Shown here piece by piece: positions 44,101 to 59,100 of a DNA stretch of 64,000 nucleotides. The stretch's first letter is position 1. Each line of letters starts with the position of its first letter. This stretch comes from Poseidonocella pacifica (GTDB lineage: Bacteria; Pseudomonadota; Alphaproteobacteria; Rhodobacterales; Rhodobacteraceae), in NCBI RefSeq assembly GCF_900111875.1, contig NZ_FOJU01000005.1, forward strand, positions 62,001 to 126,000, given 5' to 3'. A program made the translations under genes and the position numbers. Under the pieces are notes generated by a model. The model was not told the origin of the DNA. It was given only the letters and a program-made list of their open reading frames with translations, and did no database searches.

Positions 44101-47100
44101 CGCCAGCAAATGACCCTTGGGTTCGATGGCCTGTCCGTGTCGGGTATCACGCTTGGGGGCGCTTCTGCGGCGTTGAGCGATGGGCGGGGCGCTGTCGTCG
44201 CATTCGCCCGGGCCGATGGCAGCACGGGATACGCGGTGCAAGCCAGCGGATCGGCATCTCTGACCGGGCTTGAGGGGATATCCCTCTCGGCGCAGGACAT
44301 GAGCTTTAGCTACAATGGAACCGGCGTTGCTCTTGACGTTGATGTCGCCACGGCGAGCGGCATCATTCGTCTGGCGCAATCGGTGGGCGAGCGCCGCTTG
44401 GCCGGCACGGCGACGGCTTCCATCGACGGATTGCTCGACCTCTCGGGGAGCCTTGTACTCGAAGCGGTCAGCGCTGCCGATGTTCAAGTCAAAACGACCG
44501 CAACCGACGGCAGCGAAAGCTTTGAGACGGTCAGTGTCGATATGCTGGTGCTTGGGGGGGCGGACCTTTCCGTCGGTCTTCATGCGGGGGACATCGCTGT
44601 GGCGCTTGGCGGCACGGATCTGGCTCTGGTCCTGTCGTCCGAAGTTGGGGGCACGCGCCGCTGGATCACGTCGAGCGCGACGGTCACCGAAGCTTCTGTT
44701 GCCGCTTTGGCCGAAGCGCAGATCTCCACGGCGATGCTGGAGATCAACCGCGCCCTTTCCGACAGCGGCGCCTTGCTTCCCTCCGGGACGCCAATCATCG
44801 ATTGGTCCGGCGATGGGGCAAAGCTTATTGCCGTGGATTCCGACACGACAGTTCCGGTCAGCGCGGATACCGACCGTCTCGCCACAGCCGTGAGCGGCAG
44901 TCTGACGCTTGGCGGCGCGGAAATCTCCGGCATATTCCAGATCCGTGACCAGATTGACGGTTCCGGGGCGCGCGTCTGGGAAATCGCGATGGCGGATGCC
45001 ACCCTTGCGTTGGCCGCAGGCGGCGCGCGGGCGGAAATCGCCGGGGCGAGCGGGGCTTTCCTCGTATCCGATACAGGCGTGAGCGGAAGCATTTCCGGCG
45101 TCGGAAGCGTCACCGGCGTCGATGGGCTAACGGCTTCGGGTACTCTCTCGGCTGAAATGTCCGACGGATTGATGGCCCTCTCTGGTACGCTGAACCTCGC
45201 GGTGGACGGAGTGGCCAGCCTCAATGGATCCTTCGCAATAGAACGCGAAGCCGCAATCGAAGGCCTGCCGCAGGAAACACTGAGCGTGGTCGCGGGCGCC
45301 GATGCCGGCCAGAGCGCTGAGGTGACCGCCGGCGGCACGACGACCAACACCCGCATTGCGTTTGCCATGGCAAGAAATGGCATTTCGCGCGAAGGGATTT
45401 ACGCCTTTGGCCTCGATGGGGCGCGGCAGACGGTTTCGACCCTCGATGCGAGTGGGCGACCACTTGCAGATGCGGCCCTCCGGACACGGTTGCAGGCCGG
45501 GCTCGCGTCTATCCCCGGCATCGGGACGGGCAACGTTCTGGTATCCGGAAACCGCGCCGACGGGTTTGTGCTGGAGTTCATCGGTCAGCTTGCCGGAAAG
45601 CCCATTTCGCTGGCGGGATCGGCTGGCGGTGCGGGTCTATGGGTCACCCAACCAGTTGAAACTCCAGACAGCGCGGACTGGGCGGTGGTCGAACGACTGA
45701 CCGCGGCGAGCGCGGGCACCAACGCTGTTGCAGCCCTCAATGTTCGGCGGAGCGGCGCTGGCGGTAGCTTTACCGTGACGCTGGATGGCAAGACGACGGA
45801 AGCCATCGCGCTCGTCGAAGACACTGCGCCGGTCACAACGCTTCAGCAAATCACGCTCCCGTCCGATCAGGCGGGCTTGGTCTGGTTTGAGGTCAATGGC
45901 GAGCAAACGGGCAAGATCCGGCTCGTGGGCGATCCCGCCATCGTTGCGGCAAGGATCGAAACCGCTCTGGGGGAGGCGCTCGGCACGGGCACGGTTTCCG
46001 TCAGCTTTGATACTGCCTTTGCTGAAACCGGTACCGCGGATTATACCGTTGAATTCATCGGTGATCTGGCGGGTCAGGACATCCCGCTAGTGGATGTGTT
46101 TTCCTCATCGGAGGAGATTTCCACGAGCGTCACGGCCTTGCGCACGGGCGGTCCGGGCTATGCGCTCGAAGCCCAAGCCGAGCGCATTCAGGAGGCGCTC
46201 AACGCAGCGCACGGGGCCGGGCGTTTCACGGTTGTACATACCGGCGGACTAACCCTTTCCGACGCGGAGTTCGAAATTACGTTCAACGGGGCGTTCGGTC
46301 GCGCCGAGCATGCAATTCCCGATGTTGCAGGGTCCGGGGCCGCAATCTCGATCGGTTGGGCGGCGGCTGGGGCCGGGGCCTCCGGGGCGGTACAATCCGT
46401 CCACATCCCCGCTGGCACCGCGAGCGATCGCGTTCAGCTTCGCGTGAACGACGGCACGCGCAGCTATGCCACCACATCGCTGGCCTATGACGCTGATGCC
46501 GCTGCAATCGAAACCGCCATCCTCGCGGCGCTATCCGCAGATGGCAGCCGCTTTGGCGCGACCGGCGCTGAGGTCGGCGTGGCGTTGGAGGCTGATGGTT
46601 CCTGGATCGTTTCCTTCGGTGGAGCGCTGGACGGGCAGACGCTGGTCCCGATGCAGGCGCTCCTGCTTGGGTCGGCTTCGTCCCCTGAGGCGGGCCTCAC
46701 CACGCTTGTTACCGGGGCGACGCGCAGCGAAGTGCAAGTGCTCGACCTGTCGAGCTATGATCGGATCAGCCTGTCTGTCGAGGGAAAGGCGGGCGCGACA
46801 GCCTCGCTCGATGTTGCCAGCCTGACGGCCGAGGGTCTGCAGCAAGCGCTTGGAGGTCTTTCGGCAATTGGCGGATCTGGCAATGTCGCGGTGGAAGCGA
46901 TGGCAGAGCCCGGTCAGTTCCGCGTCTCCTATCTCGCGGGTCTTGCCGGACAGGACATGCCGCCGCTGGTGGTGTCTCCGGTTCAGACAGTCACGCTCAT
47001 GGGGTCGGGGGCGCGGCCGGATACGCTTGCCCTGCGCATAGGTGATGCGGACTGGAGCGAATTGCGAAGCCTCGATGGGCTGGACGCTGCGGAGATTGCG

Positions 47101-50100
47101 GGCGTTCTGGCCGATCTGCTGTCCTCTCAACCGGATATGGCTTCGGAGGCAATCTCGGTCTCGGTTCGGGATGCCGCCACACTTGCCTACGATATCGTTT
47201 ATTCCGGAGCGCTTGCTGGCGCGGATGCGGGCGAGTTGACCGTTCTTACGTCTGCCTTGGAAGAGGTTGCTGGTGCTCGGCTTCGGATTGGGGCCAGCGG
47301 GGTTACCGGCCGCATGGGCGATGCGACGAGCGGTGGTTTTGCGCTTCAGGATGGGTCGCTGGCGCTGTTTGTGGCGGAGGGATCCGACGGGACATCTGGT
47401 TTCGCCCTGGAGGCTGGCGGAACGGTAACGCTCTCGGGTTTCGGCGATGCCGTGAGTTTGAGTGCAAGCGGAACGATCCGGGTGAATGCCTTGGGCTTGG
47501 CCGTGGATGAGACAATTTCCACAGGCCCCTCGTCGACCCAGACCCTTACCTTCGACGATGCATTGGCGCGGCAGGAGCTTCGGATCGATTCCGGGTCAAT
47601 CACGGTCTCGGGGCTGGGCACCCTCACCGGCGGTCTCGTCGTAGAGCGAACACAGTCGATCATCGCGGGCGTGACCACCACCGATATTCGCATCGGCGTC
47701 GATGGAGCTACCGGATCGCTCGCCCTTGGGCCAGCGACGGCGGCGCTGGCCGACGGACGGGGCGCGGTGGTTCTGCGTCACACAATCGACGCTTTGGGCG
47801 CGGTTACGACAAAATACGCGGTGCAGGCCGAGGGCGATGTCACTGTCGGCGGGGTCGGGGGTATCAGCCTCATCGCCGATGATCTTGCGATTGCCTACAA
47901 CCGCTGGGGATCTGCGCTGGATCTGAGCGTGGCGACGCCTCTGAACGACTATGCGGTGTCTCTTCTCGACGGTGAAACCCGTCTTCGGGGATCGGCGACG
48001 GCGGTGCTCGACGGTGTGATGGAAATTAGCGGCGAGCTCTTCATTGAGAACCGGGAAGATCAGACGGTGATCCTGTCCGATGGCAGCTCGGTCGTCGTCG
48101 ACCAGCTTATCGTGGGTGGTGCGGATGTGTCGGCCAAGCTGCTCGCAGGCGGCACAGTCGCAGACCCCTTGGTCGAGCTAAGCGACGTCGACATCGCGAT
48201 GGTGCTATCGTCCGAGGCGGTCACCACCGGCGTGGCGCGTCGTTGGGTCTCGGCGCAGGGCGATCTCGGCGCGCTCGCGGTCAAAGGCTATCAGATCGCC
48301 GATCTCAGCAGCGCCACCTTGCGCATCAACAAATCGCTCGACGTCTCGGGGGCACTCGACAGCGTGAGTGCCACAGTGATCGATTGGGAGGTAAACGGGC
48401 TCAGCATCGGCATTGCGGAGGGCCAGTCCCTCGCGCTGGCGATGCCTGCCGAGATTGTTGATATCGACATCATTGGCTCCATGGAGCTTGGCGGCGCGGT
48501 CCTGTCCGGAGCCTTCTCTGTACAGTTGGATCAGTCCGGACCCAGCGATATCTGGACAGTGACGGCAAGTGGGGCGGATCTTGGCTACCGCAGCGGCGGT
48601 GCCTATGTCGGGCTGGAATCCGTTAGCGGGAGCCTCACGTTCGGATCGGGCGTAGCCGTAAGCGGGAGCCTGACCGGTCGCGCCGTGGTCGAGGGTGTTG
48701 AGGGGATCTCCTTTGACGGGGACCTGACCGCCGCGATCGACGGTGCTGGCAATATGGCCTTCTCCGCGACCACCATGGCGATGGAGATTGACGGCTTCGG
48801 CGAGTTGAGGGGCGGACTCTCCATAGAGGCGTCCTCGGACGGCAGCATCCTGATCGGCGCAAGTGGGGTCACAGGCTCGGTGGGGACGACCTCGGGCGGC
48901 CTTACACTCTCTGAGGCTGCACTTGGGATCTACATCGAAGGCCGATCCGAGACGTCCGCAGGGTATGCGATGGTCGCGAATGGCAGGGTGTCCCTAACCG
49001 GCTTCCCGGATGTCACGCTGGAGGCGGCAGCGTCGCTTCGCATAAACGCGCTGGATCGACGGCTGAACCTGTCGGCCGGGGGCGTCCCGCTCGTGTTCGA
49101 CACGCCTGACCGGGTGCAAGAGTTGCAGATCGGCACCGGAACGCTGTCGGTCGCCGGTTTGGGCAGCTTGACGGGAAGCTTTGCGATCACGAGCCACAGT
49201 ACGACAGACGACGCCGGAATTGTCACTGTGGATACGCGTATCGGCCTGTCGGGCGTAGAAGGCGATCTGGACCTGGGGGCAATCGGCGCATCTCTTGAGG
49301 AGGGTGAAGGCGCCATCCTGCTGCAGAAGGTTGGAGGCGACGCGGGCACCTATGCGGTGCAGGTCGAAGGCGATGTGGCGTTGACCGGCGCCGATGGGAT
49401 TGACCTGCGCGCCGACAACATGACCGTTTCCTTCAACCGTCTTGGGGCGGCTGTGATCGGCATTGAGGTGCCCACCGGCGCGGGCACCTATACGGTTGAC
49501 CTGCTCGACGGCGAAACCCGGGTAAGCGGCACGGCGACCGCCGAATTCGGCGGGTTGACGCTCGAAGGGGAGATTTTCGTAGAGGCTCGAACTTCCGTCA
49601 CGCAGGATGTCGTATCCTCTGACGGCACGCGCGAAGCGGTCTTGGTCGATCAGACGATTATCGGGGGGCGCGGCCTTTCCCTCTTGGTAGATGTCGACAG
49701 CACCGAAATCGCGCGTCTCTCGGATGCGAATATCGCGCTCGTCCTGAGTACGGACAGGGCTGATCCCGCGCGCCGCTGGGTCACGGCGGCCGGCGCAGTT
49801 GGTGGTCTCGATCTGCTTGGCGAGGATTTGGCGCATATCTCCAGCGCCGCGTTCCACATGAACCGGGCGCTTGCACCCGACGGCAGTTTCCTGACCGGCG
49901 GTGCCGTGCTCGACTGGAGCGGTGATCAGGCGCACAGCGTATCGCTTTCGCCGACCGACGCGAGCCTGGTTGCAGCTTTCTCCGGGTCCGAGGCGGGGAT
50001 GAGCCTTGCGCTCGAAGGTGTGGTGGACTTTGGCGCCGCGCGTCTCTCCGGGGATTTCTCGGTGGAACTCTCCGAAGCCGCGGGCGCGCCGATCTGGGAT

Positions 50101-53100
50101 CTTGTCGCGACTGATGTCGAGGTGCGCTTGGCCGCAGGCGGTGCTGCCGTTGCACTCACCGAAGGGTCGGGAACTCTCCATCTTGCAGCGTCCGGTAACA
50201 GCGGTACGATTTCGGGCCGTATCGCGGCAAGCGGTATTCCGGGTCTGACGCTCGAAGGCGGCGTGGCTGCGCAGTTTGACGGAGATGAGCTAACGATCAC
50301 GGGCGCGGATGTGGCGCTTGGGGTGGATGGTTTTGGCGAGTTGAGCGGCAGTTTCGCGATTGAGCGTACCTCTGATGCGCTGTCGATCGGGTTGAACGGT
50401 GTGACTGCCGAACTTGGCAATATCGCCCTGCGGGAAGGTCGCCTCGCGCTTTATGTGGCACAGACGCCCGCCGGCGGGACGGGCTTTGCGCTGGAGGCGC
50501 GCGGGGTAGGCGCGCTTGAAGGGTTCGACGGGCTCACCATGTCCGCCGATGCGACCGTCAGGGTGAACACCCTTCAACAGGCGCTGTCCACTTCGATCAC
50601 GGTCGGCGGCAGTGATTTGCCGCTGCTTTTCGAGACGGCTGCCGCGACGCGCGAATTGGTTGTCACGCGCGGTGAACTCAGCATTGCAGGACTTGGCAGT
50701 ATCGAGGGCGCCTTTGCCATGGTGCCGAGCGAGTCGATCGATGCGCTGGGACAAACCACGCAAACGCTTCGGATCGGGCTGACCGGTGTTGAGGGCGATC
50801 TGACCCCCGGGGGACTTGGGGCGGCACTGGAGGACGGGCGCGGGGGCTTGCTTCTGGAGCGACGTCTTGATTCCAGCGGCACAGTTCTTGGATCGGGCTA
50901 CGCGCTTCAGGTGTCGGGCGATGTCGCACTGACCGGGGTCGACGGCGTGACGCTTGCTGCTGATGAACTGGACATTCGGTACAACCGTCTGGGCCGTGAT
51001 ATCGAAAACGAGCGGATTGCCACCGGCGGGGAGGATATCGTCCTGTCCCTGCGCGCTGACGAAACCCGTTTGGCGGGCACGATGCATGGCGCGGTGGGTG
51101 ATCTGCTTGATCTCGGGGGGCAGATGTTCCTTGAGAGTCGGGCGGGCGACGACGCGGTCGAAATGGTGCTCACGGATGGTAGCGCGGTCCGGGTGAGCCA
51201 GCTGATCATCGGCGGTGCGGGCCTTTCGGCACGGGTCGGGCCGGATGGGACAGGTGCGGAGGTGGGCGATCTCGACGTCGCACTCGTCATCAGCACCGAA
51301 GTTGGCGGAGCCGGACGGCGCTGGATCACCACGCAGGCGAATGTGCACGATGCCGGGTTTGACGGCTTGGCACTGGCGCAGATCGACAGCGCCGCATTGC
51401 TCATAAACGGAGAGATGCTGGGCGGTAGTGTAGAAACCGCAGGCCGCGCAGTGCTCGACTGGAACGGTGTTTCCGACGACCAGAGTACCGAGATTGTCGT
51501 GGTTCCGGGAGAGGCACTGATCCTTGAGACGGGCGCATCGGCGCTGCAGTTTTCGGTCGATGGTGGATTGGAACTCCCCGGCGCGCTGATGAGCGGCGCG
51601 TTCGATGTCGAACTGGTACGCGGCCCCGGCGGCGAAGCGGCCTGGCATATCGTGGCAAGCGATGTCGCAGTTGGCCTGTCGGCCGCAGGCGCAGAGATAG
51701 GGCTTTCGGGCGGATCCGGGGAGTTGTGGCTCGGTCGCAACGCCGTGACGGACACGTGGGGCGAAGGTGAACGCAGCGGGAGCCTGCGCGGGAGCGCAAG
51801 CCTGACCGGTGTCGACGATCTTTCGCTGGAGGGCACTTTCGAAACGATATTCGACAGCACTGGCGCGATGATCCTCGCCGGTGCGGTTGAAATCGAGATT
51901 GACGGCTATGCCCAGATCAGCGGGCAGGTCGCTGTCGAGACCAGTTCGGCTTCTGGCGAAGAGCCCGTCTTGGTTTCCGTGCCGCTTGAGCCCGGCGCAA
52001 CAGGAGCCGCCATCGAGGTGACGCAGGGCGGAATTGCGGACAACAGCCGTTTCAGCTTGGCCGTGTCCGAAGCTTCCGCCGGTGGGGTTCGCACGCGCTT
52101 TGGAACATATGAATTCACCTATCAAGGCGCGACGGCCTCTGTAACGTTGGCGCAAACCGATGATGACGCGGCTTGGCGGCAAAAGCTTGGCACCGCGCTG
52201 GAAGCTCTCTTTGGCTTCGACACGATAGAAGTGACGGGCACTCAGGCCGCCGGTTTTGAGATCACGGTGGGGGGCCGTCATCGCGGAACGGCAATCACTG
52301 GTCTGACCATGACACCGCCGGCCGATCCGGCGGATTCCGCTGATTGGGGCACGATCAGTGTCGAAAGCCCGGCCACGGAGACAACCGGATCGGTGCAGCG
52401 GATCGACCTCTTGCCGGAGGGCGCGGAAGGTGAGATTTCGCTGACCTTCGATTTCGACCCGGTGACAAATGCGCGGTTCAACCTCGTGGCATCGGATGCC
52501 TCCGGCGACTTCCGCGAAGGAGACTATACCTTTGCTCATGGCGGCAAGAGCGCCGTGGCGAGCACGCTCAGCAGCCGCGGCACCGCGCTGTCCGACACAG
52601 GGTTTGCCGCATCGCTCACCGGCGCGTTCGAGACGCTCTTCGGAGCCGGGAACGTTGTGGTCAGCGGTTCCCGCGCGGCGGGATATGAGATTGCGCTCCA
52701 AGGCGATATGTCCGGGGTCCCCGTGGCGCTGGCCACCACGCCGGGTGGCTCTGGGCTGTCTATGGTGCCCCCCGCCGATCCCGCATCTGACGGAGCGCTG
52801 GGCAACAGCACGATCGTCTCCCAAGCTGTCGCAGGTACGGCGAGCGACGCCTACGAACTGGTTATCTCGGCGCCCTCGGGCAGTTCGCGCTCAGGTGACG
52901 AGTTCCAGCTTCGCTTCGCGAATTCGGCCCGCACTGCGGATGTGCCGCTTTCCGGAATCCAGACGACGCAAACCCGGCATATCTTCGACGCGATCGACCG
53001 CATTTTCGACGTCGGTACGGGGCAATCGACGGTTTTTGGCAGCGGCTCGGTTCTTGCCCGCACTGCATCGGGGTCGCTTCGTGTCGATGCCATTCAAAGC

Positions 53101-56100
53101 CCGACAGATGGGCAGATCTACAAGATTACGTTCCTCGGCGATGCCGCGGATCGCGCGCGCCAACTCGGGGCGCTCAGTGCCTCCAACATCGGCATCACCG
53201 CCGATATTTCCTATGACCTCACGGCGACGGGCACCACGTCCGGCACCACCGGCGCGGTCCACGCGCTTGGGCGTTACGCGGCGGGCGTAGAAGGTAGCTT
53301 CTCCTTGAGGTTCGACTACGAGGGCAAGACCTACACCACCGCCTCGATCGATACGCAAGCGAGCGCGGTGGTGCTTCGTACGGCGCTTTTGTCGGCGACA
53401 GAGTCTACGGGCGCACGTTTTGATGCGGATGCGGCGACTGTTTCGGTCAAGGCGAATGGCGCGGATCAGTGGATCATTTCCTTTGCCGGCGATTCACTTG
53501 GGAAACCCGTCGGCCAGTTGCAGCGGACGACCGATATTGAAGACGCGCCCGAGGCGCAGCTTACCGCCGTGGCCTCCTCGCTCGCAGGCTCGGGCGGGAC
53601 GTACAGGACCGTCGCGCTGGACATGGCGTCGTTCAATACGGCTCAGGAGGCGCTTGAGGCGGCGATTGCCGGTGCCACCCGTCCCGATGGCACGCGGTTT
53701 GATGCCTCCGGTGCGGAGGTCTCCATTTCGCTCGATACCGACGCGGATCAGTGGATCGTGTCTTTTGGTGGCGAAGCGGTCGGGCAGGATATCTCGGTGC
53801 TTCGCGCCTCCGTGACCCCCGTTGCCGCGCCGGATGCCACCCTGTCGCAAATCGCGATAGGCCGCAGCAGTGATGAAGTTCAGCGGTTGACCATTGGGGC
53901 ATCCGGTGGAGTTCAGCTTGGGTTCGATGGTGACTATTCGGATGTGCTCGATGCCGCCGTCTTGGATGCCGCGACTGTTGCAGAGGCACTCGCCGGTTTG
54001 GGCGGCATCGAAGCGGCGGATATCACCGTTACCGAGCAGGCAGAGGGGGTCTTTGAGATCACCTTTGGCGCGGGGTTGGCTGGTCGGGACGTCTCCATGG
54101 TGGAGGTGGTCGCAGTTCAGCGTCTGGACCTGACGCTACCTGCAGACGGCGAATTGGCGGATATCGTCTACTTGCGCTCCGCAGGGGCGACCGATTGGGC
54201 CCGGGACGTGGAGATCCCGGCGGGCGCAACGGCGGCTGAGCGGATCGCTGCGGCACTGCCCGCCTTGACGCGGGCCTTCGGCCTGATGCCGGGCGTTGGG
54301 ACCGGTGCGGTGGAACTGGTGCCTGTCGAGGGGGCCTCGGAGCAATTCTATCTGCTGACCAAAGGGCGTCTTGCAGGCCAATCCCTGCCCGCGCTCGACA
54401 TCGCGCTGGCCAGCGCCGTTGAGGCACCAGAGGCTATCCTGAAGATCGGCGCTGCGGAGGTAAATATCCACGTCGGGGGCGAGGATGCCGGGGTGGTGGT
54501 CGAAGATGCCGGGTTCGGTCTCGTCATCGCCAAGACGGCAGACGGTTCGCGATACGCGCTTACCGCGTCGGGCACTGCGTCTTTGCACGGCTTTGGCGGC
54601 GGGGTCAGCCTGAGTGCGGCCGCCGAATTGGCAATCAATACACTGGGCCGTGCGACGGACGATACGGTGCGCACCGGGCTCGACACAGCTGACAGATCGG
54701 TTCAGTTCGCCGACGGGCTGAGCCGACAGGAATTGACGATCAGTCGCGGTGACATTGTTGTCGATGGACTTGGCACCCTGACGGGCAGCCTCAAGCTCGT
54801 TGCGACGACCGAGGAGGTCGGGGGCGACACCGTTCAGACCTTGCGCATCGGGATCGACACGGCCGAGGGGTCGCTGACACCCGGCGGCGTCGGTGTGGAG
54901 CTAGAAAATGGGACTGGCGCGGTCATACTGGAGCGCACCAGTGGCAGCGCGGGCATTCAAACGCGCCATGCCTTTGCCGCTGAGGGAGACGTCTCTCTTG
55001 TCGGGGTGACCGGCGTGACGCTCTCGGCGGAAAACCTCCTTGTGACCCAAAACCGCTGGGGCGAGGATCTAGCGCTCGAGGTCGATACACCAAGCGGCAG
55101 CTATGCGGTCGATCTGCGAGACAATGAAAGTCGCCTGCGCGGTCAGATGACCATCGGGGTCGCCGGCGCGTTTGAGGCCACGGGGGACATGTTCCTCGAA
55201 AGCCGCACCGATGAGACGCTCCTCCTGACGGATGGTAGCAGCGTTACCGTCGATCAACTCATCATTGCCGGGGTGGGCCTTTCGGCCATTGTGGGCGATG
55301 CCTCAATCGGGGCGGCGCTTTCTCAAACGGATGTGGCGCTTGTGCTGTCGACCCAGCAGGTTGCAGCGGGTCAGACACCGCGCCGCTGGATAACTGCGCA
55401 GGCGACTGTCGGCGCGGCGGCCCTCAACGCGGGCGTGGAGATGGACGTGGACAGTGCATCGCTGTCGATCAACCGCGAATTGGTTTCTGGCGATATCCTG
55501 TCTGCTGCGGGAACGGCGATCGATTGGGACGGCGCATCAGACGACGAAAGCACCGAAATCGCCGTATCCGAAAGTAACTCACTGGTACTCAGCGAGGGCG
55601 CGTCGCAATTCTCGATGGGCATATCCGGCGACCTGTTGTTTGGATCCGCCCGCCTTGGCGGTGACTTTGCGCTGCATCTGTCTGAGACAGCGGAGGGCCA
55701 AACCTGGACCATCGACGCTAGCGGAGTGAGCGCGGGGCTTTCCGCGAACGGGGCCACGGTGTCACTCGAAGACGGTGCAGGTCAGCTCGTGATTGCCCCG
55801 GATGGTAGCCGTTCGGGACAGGTGAGCGGAACGGCACGGGTCACAGGTGTCGATGGCCTGACCCTCAACGGGACTCTGGCCGCCCGGTTCGATGCGGATG
55901 GCAACATGCAACTCGCAGGTGCCGTGGACCTCGGTGTCGAGGGCTTCGCATCCGTTCGCGGACAATTCGCGGTTACCAAGATCGCGGCACCGGAAACGCC
56001 GGCTCAAATCACGGTCGCCAAGGCGTCGGAGAGCGGGACCGGTACAGTTGTCAGGGCGACGACCGGAGGCGAGACGACCGATACACGCTATCGCTTGACG

Positions 56101-59100
56101 GCGGCGGCCACCGATGCGGGCGGGGTCACCCGGTTCCGCGAGGGGGTCTATACCTTCGACTGGCAAGGGGTGGGTGTGTCCGTGGATACGCGGACGGGCG
56201 ACGGGACGCCCTATGATGATGCTGTCCTTGCCACGCGGTTTGCCACGGCGCTTGAAACGGTTCTTGGCGCGGGCAATGTCGTCGTGGAGGGCAGCCGGGA
56301 GAGCGGGTTCGACTTTGAACTGACCGGGGCACTGGCCGGGCGGGACATCGCCGGGCTGACCATGGTTCCACCTGCGGACCCCGCGGACAAAACCGATTGG
56401 GGCACGACCAGCCTGCTGGGCCGCGCACGGGCCGGATCGGTCGCTGAATACTACCTTCTTCTCAAGCCTGTTTCGATCACGAACGTCTCCGGGGCGAAGT
56501 TCACGCTGGACTTGGGTGCCTCTGGCAGCACCGAGGCGATCCGGTATATCTCAGACAAGAACCGGCAGGGCGTGGCCATTCAGGAAGCGCTGGACGCGGC
56601 GCTCGGAGCGGGTGCGGCGCAGGTTGTCTTCGACAAGACCACAGGCGGCATCACCTCGCAGGGCTTCACGATCACCTTTACCCAAGGGCGAGCCCCGACG
56701 ACGCTTACCTCAACAGCCTTTACCACGGCCAGCAGTGGAAGCGTCATCGACGGGGTCGTGCGTGTCGCCGCCACGACACAGCAGATCTCCGCAGAAGTGC
56801 AAGCCGCTGGAACGCGGCAGGCGATAGACCTGTACGATGCCGAGTTGAACGGCAGCTTCACGCTCGCCTTCCGCGTCTTTGACCAGACGTTCGAAACCTC
56901 CGATCTTTCCTTCGGTGCCACGGCTCAGGACGTTGCCGACGCAATTCGGGCGGCCCGCAATACGGGCGGGACGGTTTATGGCGACCGGGGCGGCGATGCG
57001 GTCGTCTCACTGGTCGCTGCTGGCAATGGCAGCCAGAAATGGCAGGTAGAATTCACCGGTACGGCCCTTGGGCGTGACGTCCCGGTAATGACGGCGACGA
57101 TCACGGAGTTGGAGCGCGCCCCGACCGCGACGCTGACCCAGACGGCGTCGGGCCAAACCACGTCCGAGGTCCAGCGGCTGACGCTGCCCGCGACAGGAAC
57201 CCATTTTGCGTTGGCCTTTGGCAATTCGGTTACTGCGCCATTGGCCATGGGAACAACCGCGGCGGATTTGCAGACCGCGCTCGAAAACCTAGCCACGATC
57301 GGCCGCGGCAACGTGACTGTTACCGAAGGCGCAAGCGGGAGTTTCGATGCCGCGTTCGGGGGCGCTCTCAGCAATAGCGCGATCGCCCTGCTGCGTTTCG
57401 GGGAGGTGCAGACGCTCGACCTTACCCTTCCCGACGGGCTGGCGGATCAGGTCGCTTTGCGCGCCGTGGGCGAAGGCGACTGGCACGGCAATATCGAACT
57501 GGCCGAGCTTGCGCCAGATGCGCGCAGGACTGCGATAGCCGCCGCGCTGACCTCGTTGACCGACGACAGCGGCGGATTGGTCTATGGCGCTGGCAACGTC
57601 ACCGTGCACGCGACGGCAGAAGAGGGGGTTTATCACCTCGTCGGCGCTGGAGCGCTTGCCGGGAAGGATATGACAACGGCGGTGGCCGGGCTGTCCCGCG
57701 CGGCGCCAGCGGCACCTGAATACCTGCTCCTCGGGGCCAGTGAGGTATCGGGCACGATCGGGGGCGCGCAGGCTGGCGCATCCCTTTCAAGAGCCTCTCT
57801 CGGGCTGGTCATCTCACGCGGTCAGGACGGCGCTGGATTCGCCCTCGCCGCCGAAGGTTCCGTCGCGCTTCAGGGATTTGGAAATGCGGTTTCGCTGAGC
57901 GCGATCGGTTCCATTGCGGTCAACGAACTCGGCCGAGCGCTGGATATGGATGTCCCGGCCGGTCTGGACGGGGCGGTCCATTCCGTCAGTTTCGATGATG
58001 GTACCCGGCGTCAGGAACTGATTATCGATGAAGGCACACTTACCGTGCAGGGTCTGGGTGAGCTGACCGGCGGATTGGCGATGAACATCGTCCATCACAA
58101 GGTCAACGGAATCGACACCACAGACGTCCGCATCGGGCTAGAGGATGTGTCCGGTGCGCTCGACGCCGGAGGACTGTCGGCGGATCTGGACAATGGCGCG
58201 GGGGCGGTTCTTCTGCGTAACCAGCAGGGGATCGGCACCGTTTACGCGGTTCAGGCCGAGGGTGATGTCGTCTTCGACGCAGGTGGCGCGGTTGGCATCA
58301 CGGCGGACCGGCTTCAAGTGACCCTGAACCGTTGGGGCGAGGACCTGAGCGAATCCGTCCCGACACCGGGCGGGCTCTATGATGTCGACCTGATCGACGG
58401 GGAAACCCGGCTGCGGGGGCAGATGGCTGTCGATATCGGCGGCGTTCTTCAGGCCGAAGGCGAGTTGTTCCTTGAGTTGCGAGAGAACCAGCAGGTCGCG
58501 TTGAGCGACGGGGTCACGGCGCGCGTCGACCAGATCCTGATCGGCGGGGCGAATGCGTCGGGGTCCATTGGCGGCGCGACCGGTGCGCGCTTCGACGAGT
58601 TCGATATGCTGGCCGTAATCTCGACAGAGCGCGTTGCCGCTGGCGGTGATGCGCGGCGCTGGCTCTCGGCGGGCGCTTCGGTGGGATCGGCCAAGATCGC
58701 AGGCTATGCCCTGACCGGGATCGACGATGCCACCTTGCGTGTGAACCAACGAATTTCGACTGCGGGCGGGGTCGCTGCGGCCACGGGCGCACCGACCATC
58801 GATTGGTCGGAAGCGGCGCTGTCCTTGCCGGTCGAAACTGGTGCGTCCGACATCGTTTCGCTGGATTTCGAGGATAGAACGCTGGAGATCGGCGCGACCG
58901 CGACGTTGCGCCTTGGCGATGCGCATTTCGAAGGGACCTTCACCCTCGCGCGCGAAACCGGCGCCTCCTCCGGTCAGGATAGCTGGACAGTGACGGCCGA
59001 AGATGCGGCGATGGGTATCGCGCTCGGAGACATAGCGCTCACCCTCGGCGATATCGACGGTGAGTTGCGCCTCAACGCAGACGGAACCCGCAGCGGTAGC

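Noticed and set aside
48994-52824. Long open frames on the minus strand opposite the giant gene (395 and 844 codons, and others of 260-505 codons up to 63171).
   Set aside because: They are mirror images of the high-GC giant frame, show Arg/Pro/Gly/His-rich nonsense composition, have no recognisable domains and no ribosome binding sites; the plus frame has continuous repeat structure throughout.
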